Source of the DNA: CAYMAZ01 sp964428185
Lineage (GTDB): Bacteria > Bacteroidota > Bacteroidia > Bacteroidales > DTU049
Direction of reading: 5' to 3'
Length of the DNA: 64,000 nt
NCBI GenBank assembly: GCA_964428185.1
Contig: CAYRXH010000003.1
Span: 15,128 to 79,127 of the forward strand
Shown here: one piece after another, positions 23,176-32,918 of the stretch
Position numbering within the stretch: position 1 is the first letter of the stretch
How the letters are laid out: each line of letters opens with the position of its first letter
Notes under the pieces: generated by a model
What the model was told of the DNA's origin: nothing
Seen by the model: the letters and a program-made list of their open reading frames with translations, nothing else
Database searches by the model: none
Made by a program: the position numbers and the translations under genes

Positions 23176-25749
23176 ATGTTCAGAGTAGTCTGGGACAAAG
23201 AAATTAATGGAGTTTTGCTTACAACAAACGGAAACGGTGATGCCTTAAATGTTTCACCGCGACCGGTTTTTCATGAAGAATTAAACCTGCTTGGTTTTGA
23301 TAAAAACTGGAATTGGAAATATCCAGAATCAAAAGCCCCTTTACTTTGGGCACTAGATAGACGATATTTTTACAAAGGTGAATTGGTTGCTGAAGTAAAA
23401 GGTGGAAATATATTTGACGAACCAATAATTGAAATCACCGATGTAGGGAAAGACTTAAAACTTAAGCCTATAAATATTCATAAGGTAGTTGAAAAAAATC
23501 AAAAATTACTTTTTCTACTTGAACAGGAAGCCATTGAATTCATTGAACAAACCTATCGCACTTATAGTTTTAAGAAAATAAGGAGCAAAGCTAAAGCAAA
23601 TGAAGAAGTTGACTGGGCTTTACTGGCTGAAATGCAAGAAAAGAATACAAAAATTAAACATGCAGTAGTTAGGCAAGACTGCGATAGTTTTGATATAATA
23701 CCTCTTGACTTGGCCAAAGAAAACAACAAAACTGTTTACCTGAACACAAAGATTGACCAGTTTATTGCTTCCTTTAGTGGCGGAAAAGATTCTCAGGTTA
23801 TGCTTGATCTTGTAAGCCGCGTGATACCTCCTGATGATTTTATAGTGATTTATTCAGATACTGGTATGGAAATTCCTCCTTCAATTGAAATCTATCAACT
23901 GACAAAACAGATTTACACCAAACAGTATCCTGAACTGAAATTTCATTTATCAAAAAACCACCAAAATATTATTGATAATTGGGGCGAGTTTGGTGCACCA
24001 AGTCGTCTTAATAGATGGTGTTGCACTGTTGCTAAAACAGCCCCACTTTACAAATTATTAAAAGATTTAAAAGGGAATGGGAAGCAACCTAATGTTCTTG
24101 TTTTTGAAGGTGTTAGAGCGGAAGAAAGTAATGCTAGGGGAAAATATGCTCGAATCGGTAAAGGAGTAAAGCATAACAATGTAATAAATGCAAGACCAAT
24201 TTTTGATTGGAGTGCTACTGAAATATATTTGTATCTTTTTAGTAGAAATTTGCCATTTAATTCTGGCTATAGAAATGGTTTATCACGGGTTGGTTGTACA
24301 ATATGTCCATTTTCTTCAGAGTGGTCCGAACATATAGTAAAAAAACTGTATCCAAAGAGCATTGATAAATTCATTGATATTATATTTAATCAAACGGACA
24401 CCATAGGGATTGAGAGTAAAGAGAAGAAGATTAACTATATAAAAGAAGGTAATTGGAAAAAAAGAGCAGGTGGCAAATTAAATGATTCAAATACCTCAAG
24501 AATAGATTTTATTCAGTTTAAACCTGAATTTAAGGTAATTCTCACCAATCCTAAAGAAAAAATTACTGAATGGTTAAAAGTTTTAGGCAAGATTAATTTT
24601 AATTACACAAACGATATTATTTCTGGAGAAATACTAATTGATAAAATACCTGTTATCGTAAATATTACTACCATCCTACATGATGAAAATATCAAACAAA
24701 TTATTGTATTTAAAAATATAAGTGAGAATCCATTATTAGTTAGCAAAATTAAAAAAGTATTATACAAAACAACTTATTGTACTCATTGTGAAGCATGTGA
24801 AATAGAATGTCCTAAAGGAGCTCTTAAAGTGGAACCAAAAGTTACTATTGATTCCAATAAATGTATTCATTGTGGTAGGTGTTCTGAAATAAATGAAAAG
24901 GGCTGTTTATTGGCAAAAGCAATTAATATCTCCGAAGGAAACATAAAAAACTCATCAAATATGAAATCATCTGGTATTGACAAATATTCTACATTTGGTC
25001 TACGTGAAAAATGGCTTAGCCAGTATTTCCAGAATATTGAGAATTATTTTGAGACTGGGAATAATGATTTAGGAACAAAAATGATTCCCGCTTTAATACA
25101 TTGGCTTCGAGATGCCGATTTACTAAATCGAACAGATAAAAACGCAAGTGAAACGGCAATCTTTTTAAAAGAAGTTTATCAACACAAACCAAACCTAACT
25201 TGGGAAATTATTTGGATAAATCTTTCCTATAATTCAACAATTACTAATTGGTATGTAGGCAATGTTCTATATAATAGATCATACTCAAAAAGCGAATTGT
25301 TAGCAATGCTTCAAAATGATTATCCAAATTATGGTGCTGGGACGCTCAAAAATCCATTAGGCGCATTACTCAATACATTTGATGAAAGTTCCTTGGGTAG
25401 TGTATTAGAAATTAGTCAATTAAAGAAAAAAGGAAATGCTATTGATACAATTATTAAAAAACCTTACGAAACTATTGATTCAATAACTGTAGCTTATTCA
25501 CTTTACCGTTACGCCAACAGCAAAAACCGCTATAATTTAACAGTTTCCGAATTATATGCTCCTGAACAAAAGCAAGGCATTTACAAGGAATTTGGAGTAT
25601 CAAAAGAACGATTCCAAAACATATTGAGAACTTTACAAGAAAATAAAAACGGAATTGTAAAAGTGGATTTAGTGATGGGTCTCGACAATATCTCATTACG
25701 CGAAGATTTAACCTATACCGAAGTGCTTAAACTTTTACTTGAAAAATAG
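23176..25749 (+). CDS. brxP: BREX type 4 protein BrxP: PAPS-reductase-like, ferredoxin and DUF4007 domains
   Basis: 857 residues. After a 190-residue N-terminal region comes a PAPS-reductase/DndC-like ATP pyrophosphatase domain (about 190-410): PP-loop SFSGGKDS near residue 199, RWCCTVAKTAPL, GVRAEES, and GCTICPF. Next is a two-cluster ferredoxin segment (about 534-580) with CTHCEACEIECP and CIHCGRC. The C-terminal 250 residues look like DUF4007 (STFGLREKWL ... ALIHWLRDADLL). DndC-type enzymes activate sulfur for DNA phosphorothioation, so BrxP may modify host DNA in place of the PglX methyltransferase absent here; the chemistry is inferred. First gene of the four-gene operon, markedly AT-richer than flanking housekeeping genes. 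Confidence 0.85.
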   Translation: MFRVVWDKEINGVLLTTNGNGDALNVSPRPVFHEELNLLGFDKNWNWKYPESKAPLLWALDRRYFYKGELVAEVKGGNIFDEPIIEITDVGKDLKLKPINIHKVVEKNQKLLFLLEQEAIEFIEQTYRTYSFKKIRSKAKANEEVDWALLAEMQEKNTKIKHAVVRQDCDSFDIIPLDLAKENNKTVYLNTKIDQFIASFSGGKDSQVMLDLVSRVIPPDDFIVIYSDTGMEIPPSIEIYQLTKQIYTKQYPELKFHLSKNHQNIIDNWGEFGAPSRLNRWCCTVAKTAPLYKLLKDLKGNGKQPNVLVFEGVRAEESNARGKYARIGKGVKHNNVINARPIFDWSATEIYLYLFSRNLPFNSGYRNGLSRVGCTICPFSSEWSEHIVKKLYPKSIDKFIDIIFNQTDTIGIESKEKKINYIKEGNWKKRAGGKLNDSNTSRIDFIQFKPEFKVILTNPKEKITEWLKVLGKINFNYTNDIISGEILIDKIPVIVNITTILHDENIKQIIVFKNISENPLLVSKIKKVLYKTTYCTHCEACEIECPKGALKVEPKVTIDSNKCIHCGRCSEINEKGCLLAKAINISEGNIKNSSNMKSSGIDKYSTFGLREKWLSQYFQNIENYFETGNNDLGTKMIPALIHWLRDADLLNRTDKNASETAIFLKEVYQHKPNLTWEIIWINLSYNSTITNWYVGNVLYNRSYSKSELLAMLQNDYPNYGAGTLKNPLGALLNTFDESSLGSVLEISQLKKKGNAIDTIIKKPYETIDSITVAYSLYRYANSKNRYNLTVSELYAPEQKQGIYKEFGVSKERFQNILRTLQENKNGIVKVDLVMGLDNISLREDLTYTEVLKLLLEK

Positions 25750-25756
25750 TGGCATC

Positions 25757-28700
25757 ATGAAATATTCAGAAATCATTGGATTACAGGAGTATTTTCACCC
25801 TGTGTTTAATATAGAGAACGAAACCATTAATTATTGGAAACAGTTTATTCCAAACGACCAATTTTATGAGGTTTTACGGAAAACACTTTCTGCGATAGAT
25901 ACAAGTGAGCCAAGTTTAAGAAAATCCATCTGGATTCAGGGAACTTTTGGCACAGGGAAAAGTCATGCAGCTTCTGTGATTAAGCATTTGCTCTTTGATG
26001 ATTATGCACAGGTTGAAAATTATGTAGAAGTGAATATTGATGATTCCAGTTTAAAGTCAAAAATAAAGAACTATCGAGGTAAAAGTAAATTAATGCCTAT
26101 TGTATTAAAAGGATTAGGAAGTATATCCAATAGCAGAACATTTGCTTTACAAATTGAAAAAGCTGTAAGAACTTCACCTGGTTTTAAGGATTTAGGCATT
26201 GTAGCAACCAGCGACTTTGACAGATTGATTGAAAAGGTAAATAGCCCTTTAATAGATTGGGATTCACTTATAAATAAGCATGATGATCTGAGTATCTATG
26301 TTTCAACCAAAACCGACATTTTAAAGAAACTAAATGCTTATGATATTGATTTCTTTCATGTAATTGAAGGCACTCTGAATAAAGAGGGTGTTCACTTCTC
26401 CCATTCAGATATTACGAAGTGGCTTGTGGAAGTTAATAATGAGGTTATATCTCAAAAGAAAGCTGATGGGATTATCATCATTTGGGATGAGTTTACTTCT
26501 GTAATGGATTCTATTAACTCAGGAATAATTAACCAGCTACAAAATATTGCTGAATTAAGTGAGAAAAACAACATCTTTTTGTACTTAATCAGTCATAGAA
26601 CGCCCCACCAACATTCTATACCCAAAGAAGATTTATCACGAATGAATGACAGGTTTCATATTATTCAGTATCGCATGGAACCTATTACGACCTATCATAT
26701 TATTGCAGCAACCATTAAAAAAATTAATATTGAAGAATGGCTCCGTCACCAAGCAGAAATATTTGAGGGTTCAACACAATGGGATGATTTAATTAATTTG
26801 CTAACCAATAACCACAGTGCATCTGCAAAATCAAAAATAAAAGACCTTTTCCCCATTCATCCCTATTCAGCATATTTATCCACCTTTATTGCCAGAAATT
26901 TAGGTTCTACCAATAGAAGTATTTTTGGGTTCTTGTATGATAAAGAATTTGGCTTTCTGAATTATTTAGACAAGGAGTTAAACGGAGAACGCTTACTTAC
27001 AGCTGATTATTTGTGGGATTTCTTTGCCAATGCATTTGAAAATGATCAGGAAGCGAGGTTTAATCAGGTGCTTGATAAATATCGTTTAAATATTCAAAGA
27101 GTTCAGGAGCATGGAGAAAATTGCACAAAGGTATTTAAGGGAATTTTGCTTCTGAACGTATTATTTAAAGTAATTGAAATAACTGGCGAAGAAGGAAGTC
27201 CGGTTACTCCTTCAACCGAAAACATTACTTCACTTTTTACTGGTTCTGGGTTTGAAAAAGAAATTCCAGAAATACTTTTCTTTATTGACGAAAAAGGAAT
27301 CATTACAAAGACCCCAGGTGGCGACTATTTAATTGAGTTTTCATCGTTACCAATAAGAGAAATTGAGCAGGCAAAGGAAAGCGTTAGGAATCAGTTTAAA
27401 GATATAATCAATGTGCTAAAGTATGCTCAAGTCGATAAGGATTTGGAGAAAAGTATTTTCAAGGACAATATTTACAGAGAATCTGAAATTACTTTGTTTT
27501 CAACTAATATTGACAATGAACATATTTTAAGGAATCGTTTAAACAAAGCTTTTCAGAAACCTTACAGTCTGAAATGTGCAGTTTTTTTAGCAAATGGAGA
27601 GTATGAACATTTAACGACCATTCACAAAATTAAAGAACTAGCACAGGATGAGGATTTTCAGGATATAGTTTTTATTATCGTTGAAGAACCATTTTCTGAA
27701 AGAAATTACGAAAAGTTTATTGATTATATTGCCAGGAAGCAGGTAAGCGACAATCATAGTTATGACGAACAGTCGGCTAATTACGAAAACTACGCAAAAG
27801 AGCAAGTAAAAGAGTGGTTTTCTAGAATTAAAAACAGATATATGCAGATCATTTTTAGGGATAAAGATGAAAAACTTCTTGCCAATAAAATTGGAAATGT
27901 GATCAATCGTTCCTACAGTCCGGTAATTTTTTCAAAAGGAATCGATAACATTTCTGACTTATTCAGGAACGCAAACGTTTGGAAATTTCAAACAGCAATA
28001 AAGGCAGCGGAGATTTTTATTTTTGCTGACGACCGTACTGAACTTGAAGAAAAAACATCGGGCGGCCCCAATGTCTATCTTAAATATTTAGTTAAAGACA
28101 AGGAAGGCGAATATATCATTGCTGATAATTTACTATTAAAGCCAGATAGCGACCCTAATCACACTTTAAATATTATTCAAGGAGAAATAGACTCAAAATT
28201 TTCTAAACTTAAACAGAGATCACTTTTCAATATTGGTGAAGAACTAAAATTCCTAACAGAGGCACCTTTTGGACTTTATACAAATATGCCCAATATGGCA
28301 CTTATAGGTTATGTTCTTAGAAAATATATTGGAGAACTTTATGTAGCTGATGTGGGAAGACCTATTGAAAAGGATGAAATGCGTGATTTGATCGGCTATA
28401 TGTTTAGTTTCTGGCAGGACGGCAGAAATCAAAATAAATTGAATGTACGTTTTGGTTCCAAAGAAGAAAGGGAACTAAAAGAGATATTACTTGACCTATT
28501 TGATTTAAAAGATTTTAATAGTATTACTGATACTCGCTGGGCAATTGTAAATTACGTAAAAACAAACGCGAAATACCCTATCTGGGCATTAAAATATTGT
28601 ACTGAAGGGAAGAACATTACTGTTGCTATTGATGAGTTGCTAAAGCTTATTTATAATTCCACAAATGATATAGATGTTAAGTTAATTTCTGGAGTTTTAG

Positions 28701-29146
28701 GAAAAACAAAGGACTATCGTTATGAACTAAAATTAGCACTTAAGCATGAAAATTTTAAAGCAGGGTTTCTAACATTTTTGCAAAATGTAGATGATGGTAT
28801 TTTAATCACAAATGAAAACTTTAGCGAAGTTATGGATCATCTGAAATCTAGCATGCAGGAAGAAATAGGTTTATGGAAGGAAGACAATGTTAAGTTAAAA
28901 GTTTATCAATGGCACACGCACAAAAATCAACCTCCAACTAATCCAACACTACCAACTAATCCCGACACATCTCAAAATCCTGATACTCCCACACATACTC
29001 CCACACCTGAAAGAGAAAAAATCATTTTCAAAGTCAGGAATTTTAATCTTGGTGAACAGGAACTTAAAAATAGAATTGTGAAAATGATTGAAGAAAATCA
29101 ACACTTTTCTCAACTCTTAAGTTTGATTGATAAATATTTAAATTAG
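25757..29146 (+). CDS. brxC: BREX ATPase BrxC/PglY-like
   Basis: 1129 residues. Walker A GTFGTGKSH at about 61-69 and Walker B IIIIWDEF near residue 240 define an AAA+/STAND-like P-loop ATPase; SHRTPHQHS follows as a sensor-like segment. The long C-terminal part is mostly helical and ends, after a Pro/Thr-rich linker (about 1058-1085), in a 50-residue tail. BrxC is a core BREX component required for both host modification and phage exclusion, probably as a DNA-associated motor. I start at the ATG 7 bases after brxP; an in-frame start at 25739 would overlap brxP and add six residues without family support. Confidence 0.87.
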   Translation: MKYSEIIGLQEYFHPVFNIENETINYWKQFIPNDQFYEVLRKTLSAIDTSEPSLRKSIWIQGTFGTGKSHAASVIKHLLFDDYAQVENYVEVNIDDSSLKSKIKNYRGKSKLMPIVLKGLGSISNSRTFALQIEKAVRTSPGFKDLGIVATSDFDRLIEKVNSPLIDWDSLINKHDDLSIYVSTKTDILKKLNAYDIDFFHVIEGTLNKEGVHFSHSDITKWLVEVNNEVISQKKADGIIIIWDEFTSVMDSINSGIINQLQNIAELSEKNNIFLYLISHRTPHQHSIPKEDLSRMNDRFHIIQYRMEPITTYHIIAATIKKINIEEWLRHQAEIFEGSTQWDDLINLLTNNHSASAKSKIKDLFPIHPYSAYLSTFIARNLGSTNRSIFGFLYDKEFGFLNYLDKELNGERLLTADYLWDFFANAFENDQEARFNQVLDKYRLNIQRVQEHGENCTKVFKGILLLNVLFKVIEITGEEGSPVTPSTENITSLFTGSGFEKEIPEILFFIDEKGIITKTPGGDYLIEFSSLPIREIEQAKESVRNQFKDIINVLKYAQVDKDLEKSIFKDNIYRESEITLFSTNIDNEHILRNRLNKAFQKPYSLKCAVFLANGEYEHLTTIHKIKELAQDEDFQDIVFIIVEEPFSERNYEKFIDYIARKQVSDNHSYDEQSANYENYAKEQVKEWFSRIKNRYMQIIFRDKDEKLLANKIGNVINRSYSPVIFSKGIDNISDLFRNANVWKFQTAIKAAEIFIFADDRTELEEKTSGGPNVYLKYLVKDKEGEYIIADNLLLKPDSDPNHTLNIIQGEIDSKFSKLKQRSLFNIGEELKFLTEAPFGLYTNMPNMALIGYVLRKYIGELYVADVGRPIEKDEMRDLIGYMFSFWQDGRNQNKLNVRFGSKEERELKEILLDLFDLKDFNSITDTRWAIVNYVKTNAKYPIWALKYCTEGKNITVAIDELLKLIYNSTNDIDVKLISGVLGKTKDYRYELKLALKHENFKAGFLTFLQNVDDGILITNENFSEVMDHLKSSMQEEIGLWKEDNVKLKVYQWHTHKNQPPTNPTLPTNPDTSQNPDTPTHTPTPEREKIIFKVRNFNLGEQELKNRIVKMIEENQHFSQLLSLIDKYLN

Positions 29147-29154
29147 AGGCAACC

Positions 29155-31500
29155 ATGAAATTGTCAGAAAAAATAAAAGAATTTGATAGTATCGAAGGAT
29201 TGATTTCACAAATTAATTCTGACAAGTTTACAAATGAAATACTATCGAGACGATATCCTGTCAGATTAATTTTTTTACAAAAATTTGAAACTTTCAGGTT
29301 GTTAATTGAAAGGTTATCTTCAATCGGGATTGAAAACTATCATCTTGAAAAAGATTTACCTCATCCAGATGGGTGGATTACAAAAGATACATTAATCAAC
29401 ATTGTTAAAAACTTATCAAAGGATACAGCGGTTGTGCCTTTTTCAGAAATTGTAAGATTTTATTCAAAAGAGGACTTTAAAAATTTCTTCAATCAGTTGC
29501 TATTGATTGAAAATGTTGAATTAACAAGACGGATTTATTTACCGTTAATAGGAGTTGAAGAAAGATTTGAGAAAGATTTTTTTCAGGATTTTACCAGAAA
29601 AGATGAATCTGCTCCCTATTGGAAAATATCAAGAGAAACTCCGAATTCGATAAAAGTATTTTTGACTTCACAAACACTCACTAAAAAGATTGGCAATTAT
29701 GAAACTATTGTCAATACTGAAGAATGGCTCAAGTTTTGGAAGAAAAAAAGCCCCTGTGATGTTATTTGCAATTCGAAACCCCTAAACTTATTCTACGAGA
29801 ACACTTTACCTGACACTATTTTTACTATTGAAAATGTTGATAACCCGAAAATTTTGATTGAAAAAATCTTCAATATTGAAGTTCCGATTCCTTTTGATAA
29901 TTCTGATATATTATTTTGGGAAAAATTTCTCAGCCTTTTAAACAAAGACTTTACAACCTTTAAGGCTTTTGTAAAAAGTTATTTCAAGGTTACTTCTTTA
30001 ACAATTTTCACGTTACTGGATCATTGGCTAAAGTCAAACGATTTATTTGAGAAATGGCTTTTAAAACACTTTGTACTGACTCAAAGTTGTTTAGAAACAA
30101 AATACATCTTTAAAGTTTTTGAGTCACTATCAGATTATTCTGATCACACTCTGCTTAAAAGCCTCTACCAAAGAATATTTAGTCTGGAAATCAATGAGGA
30201 ATATATTAATGATCGGTTAGAGTTGATTCAGCAGCTCTCAAGGCTTAAACCAATTAATCTTTGTGATGAAACGCTTGTCGAATTAAATTTTAATATTCAG
30301 ACGATTGCCGATTATAGACAAGCTTTATTGCTTACTACAGGTATGTTCCAATTCGAGAAAGTCTATATTCTTGAATTATTTGCAAAAGGGGAAATTGATA
30401 ATTTAGGTTTATTGTCCCAACGATTTCCTGAAATTTTATATTACAATTCTGAATGCTCATTTGACAACATTAAAAGTGAAAATGAATGGGTTTTAGAATA
30501 TTTAAGTGAGTATAAGAAATCAAAATTAAACGACTCTACAACCAACCGTTTAAGTGAAATATTGCTTTTAAAGAATGCCAATGACCAATCATTTTACAAT
30601 TGGTATCATAGTTTTGAATCAATTCACAGCATTTTCCATTCAAATAAAGTGGATAAAGTAATATGGATTGATGCCATAGGGATTGAATGGGTCTCTTTTA
30701 TTGAGAGTTATGTTATCAATCAAAAGCATGATTTAAATGTAATTAAAAAAAGCATTGGAGTTGCCAATCTACCAACAAGCACCGACCAAAATAAATTTCC
30801 TAACGTAAAGTATATTCAAGATTTTGATAGTCATATCCACTCAACACAATATTCCTTTCCGAACTCCATCATTACGCAATTTGATGAAATAAAAAGAATA
30901 ATTGATACTTACATTATTCTTGATTCTGAACAGACAATTGCAATAGTTTCTGATCATGGATTAACCGCTTTGTCTAGACTTGCAGCATCTAAAAAATATG
31001 GCAAAGACGATAGCCATGAAGGGCGTTTTATTGAAGTTAAGGATAAAGACCATATTCCTGATCCTGATTACATAATTCATAAATCAGAAATTGACCAAAA
31101 AAACTATTTAATTGCATTAAAGCATAGTTCACTTGGTAAAAAACCAATAAGAGAAGTTCATGGAGGAGTAACTCCTGAAGAAGTGCTAGTTCCATTTATT
31201 GTAATTTCTAACAAGAAAGAAAGTGCAGAAATTGATTATTCCATTATAATTGAGAAGACTGAAATACCAAAAAAAGAACCTCTTATTTCAGTTAAAATAA
31301 CTCCAAAACCATCTGCAGCACATATAGATATTAAGGAAAAAATAGTGAAACTTAATTTTAATGAAACAACTCAAAAGTGGGAAGCAAACCTTGATAAATC
31401 TTTATCAGGCAAAATTACAATTAAAGTAAAAACAGGCAAATGTGAAAAAGCATTCACAATTAACATAATCTCAGGTATAATAGAGGAGGACTTATTTTGA
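29155..31500 (+). CDS. pglZ: BREX protein PglZ (alkaline-phosphatase-superfamily)
   Basis: 781 residues. The PglZ domain is in the C-terminal half: WIDAIGIEWV near 503 (metal-binding Asp), AIVSDHGLTAL near 597-605 and REVHGGVTPEEVLVP near 665-680, all features of the alkaline phosphatase superfamily core of PglZ. The N-terminal 450 residues are helical and BREX-type specific. A 90-residue beta-rich tail follows the catalytic core. PglZ is the hallmark gene of all BREX systems. It starts 8 bases after brxC, and its TGA overlaps the TTG start of brxL. Confidence 0.92.
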   Translation: MKLSEKIKEFDSIEGLISQINSDKFTNEILSRRYPVRLIFLQKFETFRLLIERLSSIGIENYHLEKDLPHPDGWITKDTLINIVKNLSKDTAVVPFSEIVRFYSKEDFKNFFNQLLLIENVELTRRIYLPLIGVEERFEKDFFQDFTRKDESAPYWKISRETPNSIKVFLTSQTLTKKIGNYETIVNTEEWLKFWKKKSPCDVICNSKPLNLFYENTLPDTIFTIENVDNPKILIEKIFNIEVPIPFDNSDILFWEKFLSLLNKDFTTFKAFVKSYFKVTSLTIFTLLDHWLKSNDLFEKWLLKHFVLTQSCLETKYIFKVFESLSDYSDHTLLKSLYQRIFSLEINEEYINDRLELIQQLSRLKPINLCDETLVELNFNIQTIADYRQALLLTTGMFQFEKVYILELFAKGEIDNLGLLSQRFPEILYYNSECSFDNIKSENEWVLEYLSEYKKSKLNDSTTNRLSEILLLKNANDQSFYNWYHSFESIHSIFHSNKVDKVIWIDAIGIEWVSFIESYVINQKHDLNVIKKSIGVANLPTSTDQNKFPNVKYIQDFDSHIHSTQYSFPNSIITQFDEIKRIIDTYIILDSEQTIAIVSDHGLTALSRLAASKKYGKDDSHEGRFIEVKDKDHIPDPDYIIHKSEIDQKNYLIALKHSSLGKKPIREVHGGVTPEEVLVPFIVISNKKESAEIDYSIIIEKTEIPKKEPLISVKITPKPSAAHIDIKEKIVKLNFNETTQKWEANLDKSLSGKITIKVKTGKCEKAFTINIISGIIEEDLF

Positions 31501-32918
31501 ACACACTTGACGAAAAAATAAAACAAGCATTTCCTGATGAATCAGTTATTAAGATTCCTCAGAATTATAGCATTTTTGCTGGTAAAAATTTGCCTTCATT
31601 CATTAAGGACTTCTTAATAAAACGCTATACTGACAGCTATGGCAATCTAGACCGAAATGGAGTTCTAAAATTCTTGGAAGACCATATTCCCAGCAAGGAT
31701 AACGATCTCAAGAATCGTTTACGAACCCACAGGGAAGAAGTGACTGTATTAACTAGATTTATTGTTGAAACAGATTTAAAAAATGATAAATTACTTTTTT
31801 CTATTCCTGATTTGGGCATAAAATCAAGTGAAGGTCGAATACCTGACCATGTTGCAAAAAAAAATAAAGAGTTAAAAGATGGTGAACTTTGGGGAGTTGT
31901 CACCTTAGTATATCAACCACCTGCAGATAAAGAGAAGGGTTCTGTTGAACTCGTTAATTATAAAGCATTCAAACCCTATAAAGTAGATTTGGAATATTTC
32001 AGAGCAGCAAGAAAAGAATTTAGCACAGCTGAGTGGATGGACCTTTTGATACGTTCAATGGAGTACAATCCTGATGGTTTTGAATCATTGTCACAAAAAC
32101 TGATGTTTTTGAGCAGAATTCTGATATTTATTGAACCTCGGCTAAATATGATTGAATTAGCACCGAAGGGAACGGGAAAATCATACATTTTTGGTAATCT
32201 CAGTAAATATGGTTGGATGATAAGTGGTGGGAAAGTAACTAGGGCAAAGTTATTTTATGATATGACTAAAAAATCCATGGGTGCAATTACATTATACGAT
32301 TTTGTTACAATGGATGAAATTCAAACAATTACTTTTTCTGACTCAGCAGAAATTCAGGCTGCACTTAAAAGCTACCTTGAATTCGGCTATACCACTGTTG
32401 CTAATGTAAAATTAGTCTCTCAGGCTGGCTTGATAATAATGGGAAACATTTCTCTTTCAAAAGATAAAAAACCTATTCGACTAAAATATTTTTCAGAATT
32501 ACCTGAAACGTTTAAAGAATCAGCCCTTTTGGATCGATTTCATGGTTTTATCGAAGGATGGAAACTTCCAAGAATTAGTGAGGATTTAAAAATTAATGGA
32601 TGGACGCTAAATGTTGAATATTTTTCAGAAATAATGCATGAACTTCGTGATAAACCAATTTATTCTGCAATTGTTAACGACCTATTGGAAGTTCCTTCAA
32701 AAGCCGACACCAGAGATACTACAGCAGTTAAAAGAATAGCTACTGCATATTTGAAACTGCTTTTCCCAAATGTAAATGACACTACTGAAATCAACAAAGA
32801 AGACTTTAAAAACTATTGTTTAATACCAGCAATAGAAAAAAGAAAAATCATTAGAAAACAAATTCACCTAATTGATGAAGAATTTTCAGATGAAATGCCA
32901 GACATAAAAATAAAGTGA
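31497..32918 (+). CDS. brxL: BREX protein BrxL (Lon-like ATPase), short form
   Basis: 473 residues. The N-terminal BrxL region (FAGKNLPSFIKDFLIKRY, VLKFLEDHIPSK) precedes an AAA+ core with Walker A APKGTGKSY near 221-229 and Walker B VTMDEIQ near 270, then ALLDRFHGFIEGWKLPRI as the sensor/arginine-finger region. The chain ends soon after the ATPase lid, and I see no Lon-type Ser-Lys protease domain, which longer BrxL proteins carry. The start is TTG (31497-31499) inside the pglZ stop, preceded by AGAGGAGGA at 31482-31490, an unusually strong Shine-Dalgarno for this phylum that compensates for the weak codon. Last gene of the operon. Confidence 0.87.
   Translation: MNTLDEKIKQAFPDESVIKIPQNYSIFAGKNLPSFIKDFLIKRYTDSYGNLDRNGVLKFLEDHIPSKDNDLKNRLRTHREEVTVLTRFIVETDLKNDKLLFSIPDLGIKSSEGRIPDHVAKKNKELKDGELWGVVTLVYQPPADKEKGSVELVNYKAFKPYKVDLEYFRAARKEFSTAEWMDLLIRSMEYNPDGFESLSQKLMFLSRILIFIEPRLNMIELAPKGTGKSYIFGNLSKYGWMISGGKVTRAKLFYDMTKKSMGAITLYDFVTMDEIQTITFSDSAEIQAALKSYLEFGYTTVANVKLVSQAGLIIMGNISLSKDKKPIRLKYFSELPETFKESALLDRFHGFIEGWKLPRISEDLKINGWTLNVEYFSEIMHELRDKPIYSAIVNDLLEVPSKADTRDTTAVKRIATAYLKLLFPNVNDTTEINKEDFKNYCLIPAIEKRKIIRKQIHLIDEEFSDEMPDIKIK

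Noticed and set aside
23176..32918. Dnd or Ssp phosphorothioation system
   Set aside because: The PAPS-reductase domain fits, but dndB, dndD, dndE and the cysteine desulfurase are absent and pglZ plus brxL are present, so BREX type 4 is the better name.
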